This document shows, one piece after another, positions 24,660 through 33,342 of a DNA stretch of 64,000 nt. The stretch spans positions 1 through 64,000 of the forward strand of contig DVLI01000025.1 in the NCBI GenBank assembly GCA_018715595.1, given 5' to 3'. The position numbers were made by a program, and so were the translations under genes. The notes beneath the pieces are model-generated. The model saw only the letters and a list, made by a program, of their open reading frames with translations, made no database searches and was not told the origin of the DNA. Every line of letters starts with the position of its first letter. Within the stretch, counting starts at the first letter, position 1. Origin of the DNA: Candidatus Caccoplasma merdavium. Lineage in GTDB: Bacteria > Bacteroidota > Bacteroidia > Bacteroidales > UBA11471.

Positions 24660-25367
24660 ATGCTCGAAGCAGCTCTATATCTCATACCCGTCACTTTGGG
24701 AGACACCCCGCATGACCGCGTCTTGCCGGCCTATAATCGCGAAGTGACGTCGGGAATACGCCATTTTGTGGTGGAGAACGTGCGTTCGGCGCGGCGTTTC
24801 TTGAAACGTTGCGACCCGGCGACCGACATCGACGCCATAACCTTTTACACCCTCGACCGCCACACGCCGCCCGAGGCGGTGGCCGGTTTTCTCGCCCCTT
24901 TGGCCCAAGGGTTGCCCGTGGGGGTGATTTCCGAGGCCGGCTGTCCTGCGGTGGCCGACCCCGGTGCCGACGTGGTGGCCGTTGCACAACGCAAAGGCTA
25001 TAAGGTGGTGCCGCTGGTGGGACCCTCGTCGATACTCTTGTCGCTCATGGCGTCGGGATTCAACGGGCAGAGTTTTGCCTTCCACGGTTATCTGCCCATC
25101 GACGGTGGAGAGCGGGCCAAGGCCATGAAGCGTCTCGAACAGCGCATCTACAACGAGAACGAGACACAGATTTTCATCGAGACCCCCTATCGCAACGACA
25201 AGATGGTCGACGACTGCCTGCGCTATTGCCGTCCGCAGACGCGCCTGTGCATAGCCTTGGGCATCACCACGGCCGAGGAGTCGATACGCACACTCACACT
25301 CGCCGAGTGGGCCCGTCACAAACCCGTATTACCTAAAACGCCTTGTATATTTTTATTGTATAAGTGA
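24660..25367 (+). CDS. SAM-dependent methyltransferase, tetrapyrrole-methylase fold (RsmI-like)
   Basis: Protein of 235 residues related to RsmI, the enzyme that 2'-O-methylates C1402 of 16S rRNA. Recognisable parts are LYLIPVTLGD at the start, the SAM-site segment GVISEAGCPAVADPGADVV (about 93-111), VPLVGPSSILLSLMASG (about 119-135) and FIETPYRN. It differs from classical RsmI at the N-terminus (TLGD in place of TPIGNL), as in a Bacteroidetes branch often annotated only as SAM-dependent methyltransferase. The YycJ-like hydrolase follows after 134 bp on the same strand. Confidence 0.85.
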   Translation: MLEAALYLIPVTLGDTPHDRVLPAYNREVTSGIRHFVVENVRSARRFLKRCDPATDIDAITFYTLDRHTPPEAVAGFLAPLAQGLPVGVISEAGCPAVADPGADVVAVAQRKGYKVVPLVGPSSILLSLMASGFNGQSFAFHGYLPIDGGERAKAMKRLEQRIYNENETQIFIETPYRNDKMVDDCLRYCRPQTRLCIALGITTAEESIRTLTLAEWARHKPVLPKTPCIFLLYK

Positions 25368-25501
25368 CGCTCTTGCTTGAAAGATTCCCGAGTGCGGTTC
25401 GCTCCGGAGGTATGAAGTAAACACCTCAGGTAAGAATTGCCTGTCGGAAAAAGAAGGGTGCCATTTTCAAGGCGTACAAGATTTGCTTTTGGAGAAGAAA
25501 C

Positions 25502-26344
25502 ATGACGATACGATTTTTGAGCCTGTCGAGCGGTAGCAGCGGAAACTGTTATTATCTGGGTACCGACACTTACGGTATTCTCATCGATGCGGGCATTTCG
25601 GCGCGGCAGATAAAGAAGTCGCTGGCGGCCAACGGCATCGCCTTCGAGTCGATTGTCGCGGTGTGCATCACCCACGACCATGCCGACCACATCAGGGGGG
25701 CGGGTTATGTGGGCGAGAAGTGCGGCATTCCCGTCTACACGACGCAGACGATTCTCAACGGCATGAACCGCTGCTATGCCATGACGCAGAAAATCTATTC
25801 CGTGGGTCGTCCCATTCTCAAAGAGAACCCGTTCACGATACGCGACTTCACCGTTACCGCCTTCGAGGTGCCTCACGACGGTACCGACAATGTCGGCTAT
25901 CGCGTCGAGGTCTGCGGCCGTTGTTTTGTCTTTGCCACCGACCTGGGGTACATTCCCGACAGTGTGGCGGCCTATTTGCAACAGGCTCACTGCCTTGTGC
26001 TCGAAGCCAATTACGACAGGGAGATGTTGCAGCAGGGGCCTTATCCCTATTATTTGAAGAAGCGCATCGTTTCCCGCTCGGGACACTTGTGCAACAACGA
26101 TACGGCCGAGTTTCTCGCCACCCATTACCACCCCGGGCTCGAATATGTTTTCTTGTGCCACCTTAGCCGCGAGAACAATACGCCCGAACTGGCCTGCCGC
26201 ACCATCGAGGCGCGCCTCCTGCAAAGCAACATCGCCGTGGGCCGTGACGTGCAGTTGGCGCCTCTGCCGCGCAACACGGCGAGTGAACTCTATCTCTTTC
26301 CGCTTGGAAAAGAGCCGTGTTACAGGCAGATGTGCTTGTTCTGA
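25502..26344 (+). CDS. Metallo-beta-lactamase-fold hydrolase, YycJ/WalJ-like
   Basis: Protein of 280 residues with the MBL metal motif THDHADHI (about 58-65) after FLSLSSGSSGNCYYL, the hallmark start of the YycJ/WalJ group. Further likely ligands are in VPHDG (about 122), FATDLG (Asp near 144) and the C-terminal LCHLSRENN. Relatives act as nucleases, and B. subtilis YycJ is linked to DNA repair, so a phosphodiesterase or exonuclease role is likely. The start codon at 25502 follows the RsmI-like gene, with which it is probably co-transcribed. Confidence 0.88.
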   Translation: MTIRFLSLSSGSSGNCYYLGTDTYGILIDAGISARQIKKSLAANGIAFESIVAVCITHDHADHIRGAGYVGEKCGIPVYTTQTILNGMNRCYAMTQKIYSVGRPILKENPFTIRDFTVTAFEVPHDGTDNVGYRVEVCGRCFVFATDLGYIPDSVAAYLQQAHCLVLEANYDREMLQQGPYPYYLKKRIVSRSGHLCNNDTAEFLATHYHPGLEYVFLCHLSRENNTPELACRTIEARLLQSNIAVGRDVQLAPLPRNTASELYLFPLGKEPCYRQMCLF

Positions 26345-26429
26345 ACCGGCCGCATTATGGCGCAGTCGTTGTATTGTTCTTGTTTATAAATGGTTGTCGA
26401 TTGTTTGCTGCTTTCTTTATTCCCCTTTT

Positions 26430-26491
26430 GTAATTGTTTCTTAACATAATTGTTACTGTTCTATAACAGGCTTGTTATTCCCTTGTAATAA
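26430..26491 (+). promoter_or_regulatory. 11-bp-phased repeat array upstream of the TonB receptor
   Basis: Six 7-bp elements each followed by a 4-bp spacer lie in exact 11-bp register: GTAATTG, TTAACAT, GTTACTG, ATAACAG, GTTATTC, GTAATAA. TTAACAT and ATAACAG are 22 bp apart. The register and the TTAACA-like cores resemble the binding pattern of PhoP/PhoB-type response regulators, but a match by eye is weak evidence. The array ends 8 bp before the -7 element at 26500. Confidence 0.4.
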
Positions 26492-26499
26492 GGGCCCGG

Positions 26500-26507
26500 T
26501 ACTTTTG
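26500..26507 (+). promoter_or_regulatory. Promoter -7 element of the TonB receptor operon
   Basis: TACTTTTG matches TAnnTTTG. The transcript would start near 26513, about 26 nt before the ATG at 26539. Confidence 0.6.
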
Positions 26508-26538
26508 CGCTGTCAAAATAATTATCCAAAACGACAGT

Positions 26539-29271
26539 ATGATCAAGGCAAAAGTTATTTTATCAATTCTCCTTGTTTTTGTGGCTTTCTCACGCATGGC
26601 TTCGGCCTATACGTTGAGCGGAGTCGTGATAGACAAACACACGGGCGATGTGCTTATCGGCGCGACGGTTGTCGTGAAAGAGAGGCCGTCGATGGGTACG
26701 GCTGCCGGTCTCGACGGGACTTTCCAGTTGAAAGACCTTCCCCAAGACATGAAAATGACCCTTGTGGCTCGTTATTTGGGATATAACGAGGGCGAGTATG
26801 TGGTTTCTCCCGAGACAGAGAATATAAGAATCGAACTCGAACCCCAAAGCCACAGCCTCAACGAGGTGGTGGTCGAGGCCAAGTATGACCGGGCGACCGA
26901 CATGGGCGCCCGTTACATCGAGCGGAACGCTCCTACGGTGATGAATGTGATGAGCGCCCGCAGCATCGAGATTTCACCCGATGTGACGGTGGCCAATGTG
27001 TTGCAACGCATCTCGGGTGTGACGATGGAGCGCGAGAGCTCGGGCGAAGGCCAGTATGCCGTGTTACGCGGTATGGACAAACGCTACAACTACACGCTGG
27101 TCAATGGCGTGAAGATACCCAGCCCCGAGAACAAGGACCGTTACATCGCTCTTGATATTTTCCCCAGCGAGATGCTCGACCGTCTCGAAGTGACCAAGTC
27201 GCTCACGCCCGACATGGAAGGCGATGCCACCGGTGGTGTGGTAAACCTCATCATGAAAGAGGCTCCCTCGTCGCGACTCTTCAACATCAATGCCTCGGTG
27301 GGTTACAACTCGCTGTTTTTCAACAATCGGTTTATGACCTTCGACCGCGGCGGGGTGATGATGGCTTCGCCGCGCGAGACCTTCGGCAAGGAGTATCACG
27401 CCACACCCGCCGACTTTGAGCAGGGCACGATGAGTTACAAGCAGCGTGCCGCGCTGCCCGATGTGACGTTTGGCCTCTCGTGGGGCGACCGTTACTTCGA
27501 CGACCGGCTGGGTATCGTGCTCTCGGGCAGTTTCCAGAATTTCAACCGCGGCACCGAGTCGCTCTTCTTCGAAGACAACATGCCGCAGAGCGAGTCGACG
27601 GTGCGTCTCTCGTCAATGCGGGAGCGCTTCTACTCCGAGATGAAGATGCAGTATGCCTTGCACCTGAAAAGCGATTTCCGCCTCAACAAGTACAATACTT
27701 TCTCGCTCTATGGCGTGTATGTGGGCAACAACTCAATGGGGGTGCGCGACAGCAAGATTACCGACCTCTCGCTCAACTATGCTCCCGAGAAGGGCAATTC
27801 GCTCGAAGAGTGGGAGACCCGTTCGGTTTTTGAACGGCAGAACATCGTCTCGTTCACCCTGCAAGGCGACCACCGGCTGGGTCGTGGTGTCGAGGCCGAC
27901 TGGTCGCTCGTGTGGGCCAACGCCACCAACGATGCCCCCGACCGCACCTATGTCGTGCTCGAAAACGACCGCAACAACTACGTCGACAAGGTGCGTGCCG
28001 ACCACATGGAGCGCCGCTGGGAGAGCAACAGCGACCGTGACCTCTCGGCAGCTGCCAACTTCGAATGGAAACACGATGAGGCTTTCGCTCCGATGTCGTT
28101 GAAGTGGGGCGGGCTCTACCGCGACAAACGCCGCACCAACGATTATGTGTCGTACCTTTTTACCCCCGACGGCCAGCAATATCAGGGGAGTGACTTCTCT
28201 GCCGTCACCGACATTGTGTGGAAGTTGCAGGCTTCGCAAGGTAGTGTGGGTCCGCTCGATTACGATGCCCATGAGCGCATCGGCGCGGCCTATCTCATGT
28301 ATCGTCTCGGCGACGATGTGTGGAACGTCATTGCCGGCCTCCGCGCCGAGCACACCGACCAAGGCTACCACATGTATTACCCCAACTACAAGGACGACCC
28401 CGACGGCGGTCAGGTGTATTGGGATTTCCTGCCGTCGCTCCACCTCAAATATTCGCCCGTCGAGGCGATGAACCTGCGCCTCTCCTACTTCCGGTCGGTA
28501 AACCGTCCCGGTTTCTTCGAAGTCGTTCCCTATTCGATTATCAACGAAGACTACACTGAGTTCGGAAACAAAGACCTGAAACGGGCCCGCATCGACAATG
28601 TCGACCTGCGTTGGGAGTGGTTCCCCTCGGTTACCGACCAGGTGATGGTGGGCGTTTTCTACAAGAACATACAGGACCCTATCGAGTATGCCTATTACTC
28701 GGTCAACAACCGGCAGTTCGGTTACGGCCCGGCCAACCTGGGTAACGCCCGCAACGTGGGTGTCGAGGTCGATGTCATCAAATATTTCCGCTACATCGGC
28801 ATCAAGGCCAACTACACCTACACCCATTCGCAGATTACCACCCCCAAGACACTCTATTCGCGTGAGAGCGGTTCGCTCCAACGCCTCTCGGTCGACCAGA
28901 CCCGCCCGCTCGTAGGCCAGGCTCCGCATGTGGCCAACCTCTCGCTCCTTTATAAGAATGCCGAGAAAGGGTGGGACGCCCAACTCTCCTTCTCCTACAC
29001 CGGTGAGAAGATGGCCGTCGTGTCGCACTATTACGAGGCCGACTACTGGGACAGTCCCGTCTTCTCACTCGATGCTTCGGTCGAGAAAAAGCTGGGTAAG
29101 TTCTCGCTTTACGCCAAGGCGACCAATCTGCTCAACACCCATTACAAACGCTACATCAAGACCACCAATGCCTATAACTACGACTTCCCGTCGCAGGGCC
29201 AGGACCGAACCCTTATTCGGGATAACTACTCCGGCATAGGATTCATGGTGGGCGTGCGCTATAAACTGTGA
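26539..29271 (+). CDS. TonB-dependent outer membrane receptor with N-terminal carboxypeptidase-like domain
   Basis: Outer-membrane transporter of 910 residues. The signal peptide ends near residue 23 (SRMASA). A carboxypeptidase-regulatory-like domain follows (about 24-110, LSGVVIDKHTGDVLIGATV), then a TonB-box-like LNEVVVEA. The plug (about 125-235) has VANVLQRISGVTMERE, LRGMDKRYNYTLVNG and GDATGGVVNLIMK. The barrel runs to the C-terminus. The plug resembles the Caulobacter/Xanthomonas receptor type rather than SusC, and no SusD follows. It heads a three-gene unit with a beta-helix lipoprotein and a phosphatase-like enzyme, so uptake of a phosphorylated ligand is a reasonable inference. Confidence 0.9.
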   Translation: MIKAKVILSILLVFVAFSRMASAYTLSGVVIDKHTGDVLIGATVVVKERPSMGTAAGLDGTFQLKDLPQDMKMTLVARYLGYNEGEYVVSPETENIRIELEPQSHSLNEVVVEAKYDRATDMGARYIERNAPTVMNVMSARSIEISPDVTVANVLQRISGVTMERESSGEGQYAVLRGMDKRYNYTLVNGVKIPSPENKDRYIALDIFPSEMLDRLEVTKSLTPDMEGDATGGVVNLIMKEAPSSRLFNINASVGYNSLFFNNRFMTFDRGGVMMASPRETFGKEYHATPADFEQGTMSYKQRAALPDVTFGLSWGDRYFDDRLGIVLSGSFQNFNRGTESLFFEDNMPQSESTVRLSSMRERFYSEMKMQYALHLKSDFRLNKYNTFSLYGVYVGNNSMGVRDSKITDLSLNYAPEKGNSLEEWETRSVFERQNIVSFTLQGDHRLGRGVEADWSLVWANATNDAPDRTYVVLENDRNNYVDKVRADHMERRWESNSDRDLSAAANFEWKHDEAFAPMSLKWGGLYRDKRRTNDYVSYLFTPDGQQYQGSDFSAVTDIVWKLQASQGSVGPLDYDAHERIGAAYLMYRLGDDVWNVIAGLRAEHTDQGYHMYYPNYKDDPDGGQVYWDFLPSLHLKYSPVEAMNLRLSYFRSVNRPGFFEVVPYSIINEDYTEFGNKDLKRARIDNVDLRWEWFPSVTDQVMVGVFYKNIQDPIEYAYYSVNNRQFGYGPANLGNARNVGVEVDVIKYFRYIGIKANYTYTHSQITTPKTLYSRESGSLQRLSVDQTRPLVGQAPHVANLSLLYKNAEKGWDAQLSFSYTGEKMAVVSHYYEADYWDSPVFSLDASVEKKLGKFSLYAKATNLLNTHYKRYIKTTNAYNYDFPSQGQDRTLIRDNYSGIGFMVGVRYKL

Positions 29272-29325
29272 TGACAAATCCATTTTCAAAATAGAAATTT
29301 TTCCAAAACCAATTTTTTTAAAGAC

Positions 29326-30636
29326 ATGAAACTGACAAAAATCATGGCAATGTTTTTTGCCGCAACCACTATCTTTGCAACCGCGTGCTCCGAGGAGGAC
29401 AAGAACAACGACGGCATCGATTCCGGATCCAACAGCCTGCCCGGCAATGTTATCGTCTGGCCCAAAGACACCACGGTAACCCTTACCGACCACTTCCTCG
29501 TAGACGAAGGCCAGGTGCTTGTTGTCGAAGAAGGTGCGACCGTGATAGCGGCCAATACCGAGGTGAAACCCGAAATCGTCGTCCTCGGCAGCATGTACTG
29601 CCTGGGTACCGAAGAGAATCCCGTTACCTTCACCGTTGAAGCCTCGTCGAAGGGGAACCGCTTCTCCCGCAACTGGGGCGGCATCATCTGCGGATATGAT
29701 TGTCCCGAACTGGTATTGCTCCATACCGTTGTCGAGTATGGAGGGGCATTGACGACCGAAAACTCGCTCTCGTTCCGCAATCAGCTCTTCAAGACAGAGA
29801 CCGGCGAGGGTGTACCGGCTGTACACTTCTGCAACCCCGATGGTAAGATGTTGATTCAGAACTGTGTGTTCCGCAACAACGCCGAAGACCAGATTTACAT
29901 CACCGGCGGTGAGTCGATTGTTTCCAACAACTATTTCATCTGCAACGGTGAAGAGGGTGGCGAAGCCATCAACTACAAGTCGGAGTGCAAGGCCGATATT
30001 GCCTATAACCTCATCTACGATGCCAATACCAACGGATTCAAACTCTCCAACTCGGGATTTACCAACGTACAGTCGCATCTCTATTGCTACAACAATACGA
30101 TTGTGAACAGCGGCTGGCGTCGTCCCAAGAAAAAAGGTGGTTCAATATGGCTCGAAGAGGGTATCTATGCCGAGATGTACAACAACATGATTTACGACTG
30201 CCGCTGGGGTCTGAAACACGATACCGAGGCTTTTGAAGACGAGAAGTGCGTGATTACGCCCAACTACTATTTTGCCTCGACCGCCGAAGGCGTGGAACAG
30301 ATGCAAGCCGATGAGAGTGAAGGTATTCTCAATGGTGCCAATGACATCATGAGCGCCACGGCCGGCGACAAAGACCCGCTCTTTGTGAACTTTACCCGCC
30401 AAAGCGACATTAACATCAATGTCGGTGCCAATGAGGCCGGCGCACCCCAAGAGTGGAACGATGCCTGGGATTTCCACCTCGCAGCAGGTTCACCGGCTCT
30501 CACCGGCGGTAACACCTCGTTTACCCGCCATTATGCCAATGGCCTGACCTTCGAGGGTCTCGAAGGTATCTATTCGCAGACGACCTTTGTTTCGCCCGCC
30601 CCCTCGGCCTTCTTCGGCGCTTTCGGAAGTAAATAA
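29326..30636 (+). CDS. Right-handed beta-helix-like lipoprotein
   Basis: Lipoprotein of 436 residues. The signal peptide ends in FATAC (Cys21) followed by SEEDKNNDG, an acidic surface-export type sequence. The body has short repeated turns such as MLIQNCVFRNNAED, SIVSNNYFICNGEE, KADIAYNLIYDANT, HLYCYNNTIVNSG and AEMYNNMIYDCRW. These are typical of parallel beta-helix proteins of the pectate-lyase type. No polysaccharide-lyase catalytic set is clear. It lies 54 bp behind the TonB receptor and just before the phosphatase-like gene, so it may be a surface ligand-binding partner. Confidence 0.75.
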   Translation: MKLTKIMAMFFAATTIFATACSEEDKNNDGIDSGSNSLPGNVIVWPKDTTVTLTDHFLVDEGQVLVVEEGATVIAANTEVKPEIVVLGSMYCLGTEENPVTFTVEASSKGNRFSRNWGGIICGYDCPELVLLHTVVEYGGALTTENSLSFRNQLFKTETGEGVPAVHFCNPDGKMLIQNCVFRNNAEDQIYITGGESIVSNNYFICNGEEGGEAINYKSECKADIAYNLIYDANTNGFKLSNSGFTNVQSHLYCYNNTIVNSGWRRPKKKGGSIWLEEGIYAEMYNNMIYDCRWGLKHDTEAFEDEKCVITPNYYFASTAEGVEQMQADESEGILNGANDIMSATAGDKDPLFVNFTRQSDININVGANEAGAPQEWNDAWDFHLAAGSPALTGGNTSFTRHYANGLTFEGLEGIYSQTTFVSPAPSAFFGAFGSK

Positions 30637-30662
30637 CCATCATTCACTTGAAAAACCGTCTT

Positions 30663-31610
30663 ATGAAAATCAAACATCTGTTTTATGCCCTTTTGCTGTC
30701 GGCCTGCTTTGCCGGCGCCGCTGTGGCTCAGACCTCGGTCGAAGTACCTGCCATAAGCGAAGAGGCCCACTCGTTCATCGTCGCCAATGACCTCGGCCGC
30801 AACGGCTATTACGAACAGAAACCCATTGCCGAGCTCATGGGGCAGTTGGCCGAAAATGTCGACATTGAGTTTGTCGCCGCTTTGGGTGACGTGCATCACT
30901 TTGAGGGCGTGGCTTCGGTCGACGACCCGTTGTGGCTCACCAACTACGAACTCATCTATGCACACCCCGAATTGATGATTGACTGGTATGCCATACTCGG
31001 CAACCACGAATATCGTGGTAATACCCAGGCTGTTCTCGATTACACCAAGGTGAGCCGTCGCTGGTCGACCGAGGGTCGTTACTACGCCATTGAGCAGGAA
31101 GCCGGCGACAACGAAAAGATGCTCCTTGTCTTTATCGATACCACCCCCCTCATCGACAAGTATCGCGAAGACAGTGAGAAGTATGCCGATGCCGGGAAGC
31201 AAAACATGAAAAAGCAACTCGACTGGATAGAGAAAACGCTGAAAAACAGCACGGCCAAATGGAAAATCGTGATGGGTCATCACCCGGTCTTTGCCGATAC
31301 CTACAAAGACGAGTCGGAGCGCCGCGATATGCAGGAGCGCATCAAACCGCTGCTCGATGCCTACGGCGTAGACCTCTACCTGTGTGGCCATATACACAAT
31401 TTCCAGCACATACGTCCTGCCGGCAGTGAGGTGCAGTATGTGGTCAATTCGTCGGGTTCGCTGGCGCGTGATGTCAAGCCCACCGAGGGGACGCTCTTTT
31501 GCAGTTCCGATGCCGGATTTTCGGTTGTCTCGGCCGACGATGATACTTTGACGTTGTATATGATAAACGCCGAAGGAAAGATTATATATAGTTTCTCGAT
31601 AAAGAAATAA
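30663..31610 (+). CDS. Purple acid phosphatase (TRAP)-like metallophosphoesterase
   Basis: Exported enzyme of 315 residues with a signal peptide (MKIKHLFYALLLSACFAGAAVA). Its layout follows tartrate-resistant acid phosphatase: Asp43 in ANDLGR, Asp76 in GDVHHFEGV, DPLWLTNYE, Asn114 in GNHEYRGN, His206 in GHHP, and His243 and His245 in GHIHN. In known TRAP the motif is GDNFYxxG, whose Tyr binds iron and gives the purple colour. Here that position is His79. It presumably hydrolyses phosphate esters in the periplasm or at the surface. I chose the ATG at 30663 rather than a TTG at 30648. A terminator follows at 31657. Confidence 0.87.
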   Translation: MKIKHLFYALLLSACFAGAAVAQTSVEVPAISEEAHSFIVANDLGRNGYYEQKPIAELMGQLAENVDIEFVAALGDVHHFEGVASVDDPLWLTNYELIYAHPELMIDWYAILGNHEYRGNTQAVLDYTKVSRRWSTEGRYYAIEQEAGDNEKMLLVFIDTTPLIDKYREDSEKYADAGKQNMKKQLDWIEKTLKNSTAKWKIVMGHHPVFADTYKDESERRDMQERIKPLLDAYGVDLYLCGHIHNFQHIRPAGSEVQYVVNSSGSLARDVKPTEGTLFCSSDAGFSVVSADDDTLTLYMINAEGKIIYSFSIKK

Positions 31611-31656
31611 TTACCATACTGTCGTGATAAGCGGAAAGGAATCCCCTTTCCAAAGG

Positions 31657-31692
31657 GAGAGGCGGCCTTGTGAAAGGTCGCCTCTCTTGGTT
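31657..31692 (+). terminator. Terminator of the receptor-phosphatase operon
   Basis: Stem GAGAGGCG (31657-31664) pairs with CGCCTCTC (31679-31686), extended inward by GCCTT/AAGGT with one wobble around a GTGA tetraloop. It is followed by TTGGTTTC. It lies about 45 nt after the stop codon. Confidence 0.7.
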
Positions 31693-31728
31693 TCTAACGG
31701 GAACTTTGTTCCTTGTCGTTTCATGCGG

Positions 31729-32103
31729 CTATCTCATGCCCAAAATGATGCCGAGGACATAGGGTATGAGCCAAAAGGCCCACACGAAAACGCTGAATTT
31801 GCTGAAATTGCGTTTTGCCTTCATGCTACCTTTCCAATAGGTGAGAATGGCCCACAAGGCGTGTACCGCCATGAGAAAGAGTGCGGCGGCTCCGGTAATG
31901 CCGTGTAATACATCTTTGTTTACCGGGTCGTTCATCTCGGTCATCAGGGCTGTGCCGAAGGAGTCGGCACATAGTCCCAGCAAGAAGAAAACGATGTGCC
32001 ACAGGCGTAAACGTTTTTCGATGCGTTCACCCCATGTGCCGATGGAATAAAAGACAAGGGCCAATGTCATGCTTACAATGGCTAATCCTAAAAGTGCGTT
32101 CAT
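31729..32103 (-). CDS. HsmA-like small membrane protein
   Basis: Integral membrane protein of 124 residues with four predicted helices: about 2-20, 33-52, 65-84 and 103-121. Its sequence (MNALLGLAIVSMTLALVFYS, FFLLGLCADSFGTALM, HGITGAAALFLMAVHALWAI) matches the small family annotated TIGR03987 or HsmA, as I recall it. Function is not established. The start is the ATG at 32103; an upstream in-frame extension is unlikely. It is the last gene of the minus-strand run from lpxK, 87 bp past the TlpA gene. Confidence 0.75.
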   Translation of the reverse strand: MNALLGLAIVSMTLALVFYSIGTWGERIEKRLRLWHIVFFLLGLCADSFGTALMTEMNDPVNKDVLHGITGAAALFLMAVHALWAILTYWKGSMKAKRNFSKFSVFVWAFWLIPYVLGIILGMR

Positions 32104-32190
32104 AATATGGGTCGAAAGAATCGCCCGAGATTGAAACCGGGCGATTCGCATTGTTAATAATGAGTGTGTTGTCGGAATTGTAGGGGGTGA

Positions 32191-33267
32191 TTATTTGCCC
32201 AAGGCTTTTTCTACGGCTTCGTCGATGGCTTTCCCGTGCAGGTCGCGGGCGATGATGTTGCCTTCGGGTGAGAAAAGGATTACTTGCGGAATGCCGGTGA
32301 AGCCATAGATGTTGGCCGGAATGTCTTGTGCGTCGATGATTTGCGGCCAAGGCATCTGTTCTTCTTCCAGTGCTTTGAGGGTGGCTTCCCGTTTATCCCA
32401 TACGGCAACACTCACAACCTCGAAGTTCTCTCCTCCATATTCTTTGTAGAGCTCTTTGATGCCGGGTATGCCGCCACGGCAGGGAGCGCACCACGATGCC
32501 CAGAAATCGACCAGGACATATTTGCCTTTGCCCACATAGTCGGAGAGCGAAACGGGGGTACCGTCGATATTGCCGTTCTCGATGGTGAAGTCGATGAAGC
32601 GGCTGCCGGGACGGTTGGCTTTCATGCCGTTATTTACGTTTACCGATTTTTGTATGACGGCACTTTCCTTGATGCTGGCGGGAACATGGCTCAGAGCCTC
32701 GTCAAATTCGTCGGTGCCTATGGCGTAACTCAGCCATTCAGAGGCGCAATAATCTCCCACGGAGGTCCCGGCATATTCCAGGGCGGCTTCTTTGTAAATC
32801 ATGCGCAAGGTGTCGTTGCAAGCTGCGCTGATGCCGTCGCGTGTTTTTTCGAAGTCGGGTTTTTTGGCGTCGAGGGCAAGGATTTGGAATGTGGTCGAAA
32901 ATTGCAACGAGATGTCGCGGGCCTTTATGTTGATGAGGGAATCGTTTTGCTCGGTGCCGCTGGTCTCATAAATGATGTTGAATACCGGGTTGATCGAGAG
33001 TCTTATCTCTCCCGGTTCAATGATGAGAATGGCCGATTTGCCGTCGCCATAGTTGGCCTGGGCGACGTAGCTTTTACTGATTTCACCCTCGAACAGGGCT
33101 TTCCCGTCGGTAAAGACAGTGCTGTCGACGACTTCATTGGTGAAGTAGTTGAGCAGGACGATGGGGGTGTTGTCCGCGACGTTTTCGTAGTCGACAGCGA
33201 CCCGATAAGGTTTGCTGCATGCTGTGAGCAGTAGTGCCGAGGCAAAGATAAATAGAGCTTTTTTCAT
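32191..33267 (-). CDS. TlpA-like lipoprotein, thiol-disulfide oxidoreductase (copy 1)
   Basis: Lipoprotein of 358 residues with lipobox LLTAC (Cys17). A DUF4369-like beta domain (about 20-115) and a helical middle (about 120-220) precede a C-terminal thioredoxin fold (about 225-358) with active site WASWCAPCR and cis-proline motif GIPQVILF. It is probably anchored in the inner or outer membrane facing the periplasm, where it would reduce disulfides. It is clearly paralogous to the next gene upstream: SLSDYVGKGKYVLVDFWASW is identical in both. The active site here is CAPC, not CGPC. Confidence 0.88.
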   Translation of the reverse strand: MKKALFIFASALLLTACSKPYRVAVDYENVADNTPIVLLNYFTNEVVDSTVFTDGKALFEGEISKSYVAQANYGDGKSAILIIEPGEIRLSINPVFNIIYETSGTEQNDSLINIKARDISLQFSTTFQILALDAKKPDFEKTRDGISAACNDTLRMIYKEAALEYAGTSVGDYCASEWLSYAIGTDEFDEALSHVPASIKESAVIQKSVNVNNGMKANRPGSRFIDFTIENGNIDGTPVSLSDYVGKGKYVLVDFWASWCAPCRGGIPGIKELYKEYGGENFEVVSVAVWDKREATLKALEEEQMPWPQIIDAQDIPANIYGFTGIPQVILFSPEGNIIARDLHGKAIDEAVEKALGK

Positions 33268-33342
33268 GATGTGATGATGTTTTTTTTGAGGAGAGGGCGG
33301 CTCTGTTTAGGGATCCATACCCTCTCGGTGTTATTCATTGGG

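Noticed and set aside
33291-33326. Inverted repeat GAGAGGG/CCCTCTC between the two TlpA genes as a terminator
   Set aside because: On the coding strand it is followed by A residues rather than T, and the loop is long. It was not listed as a terminator.
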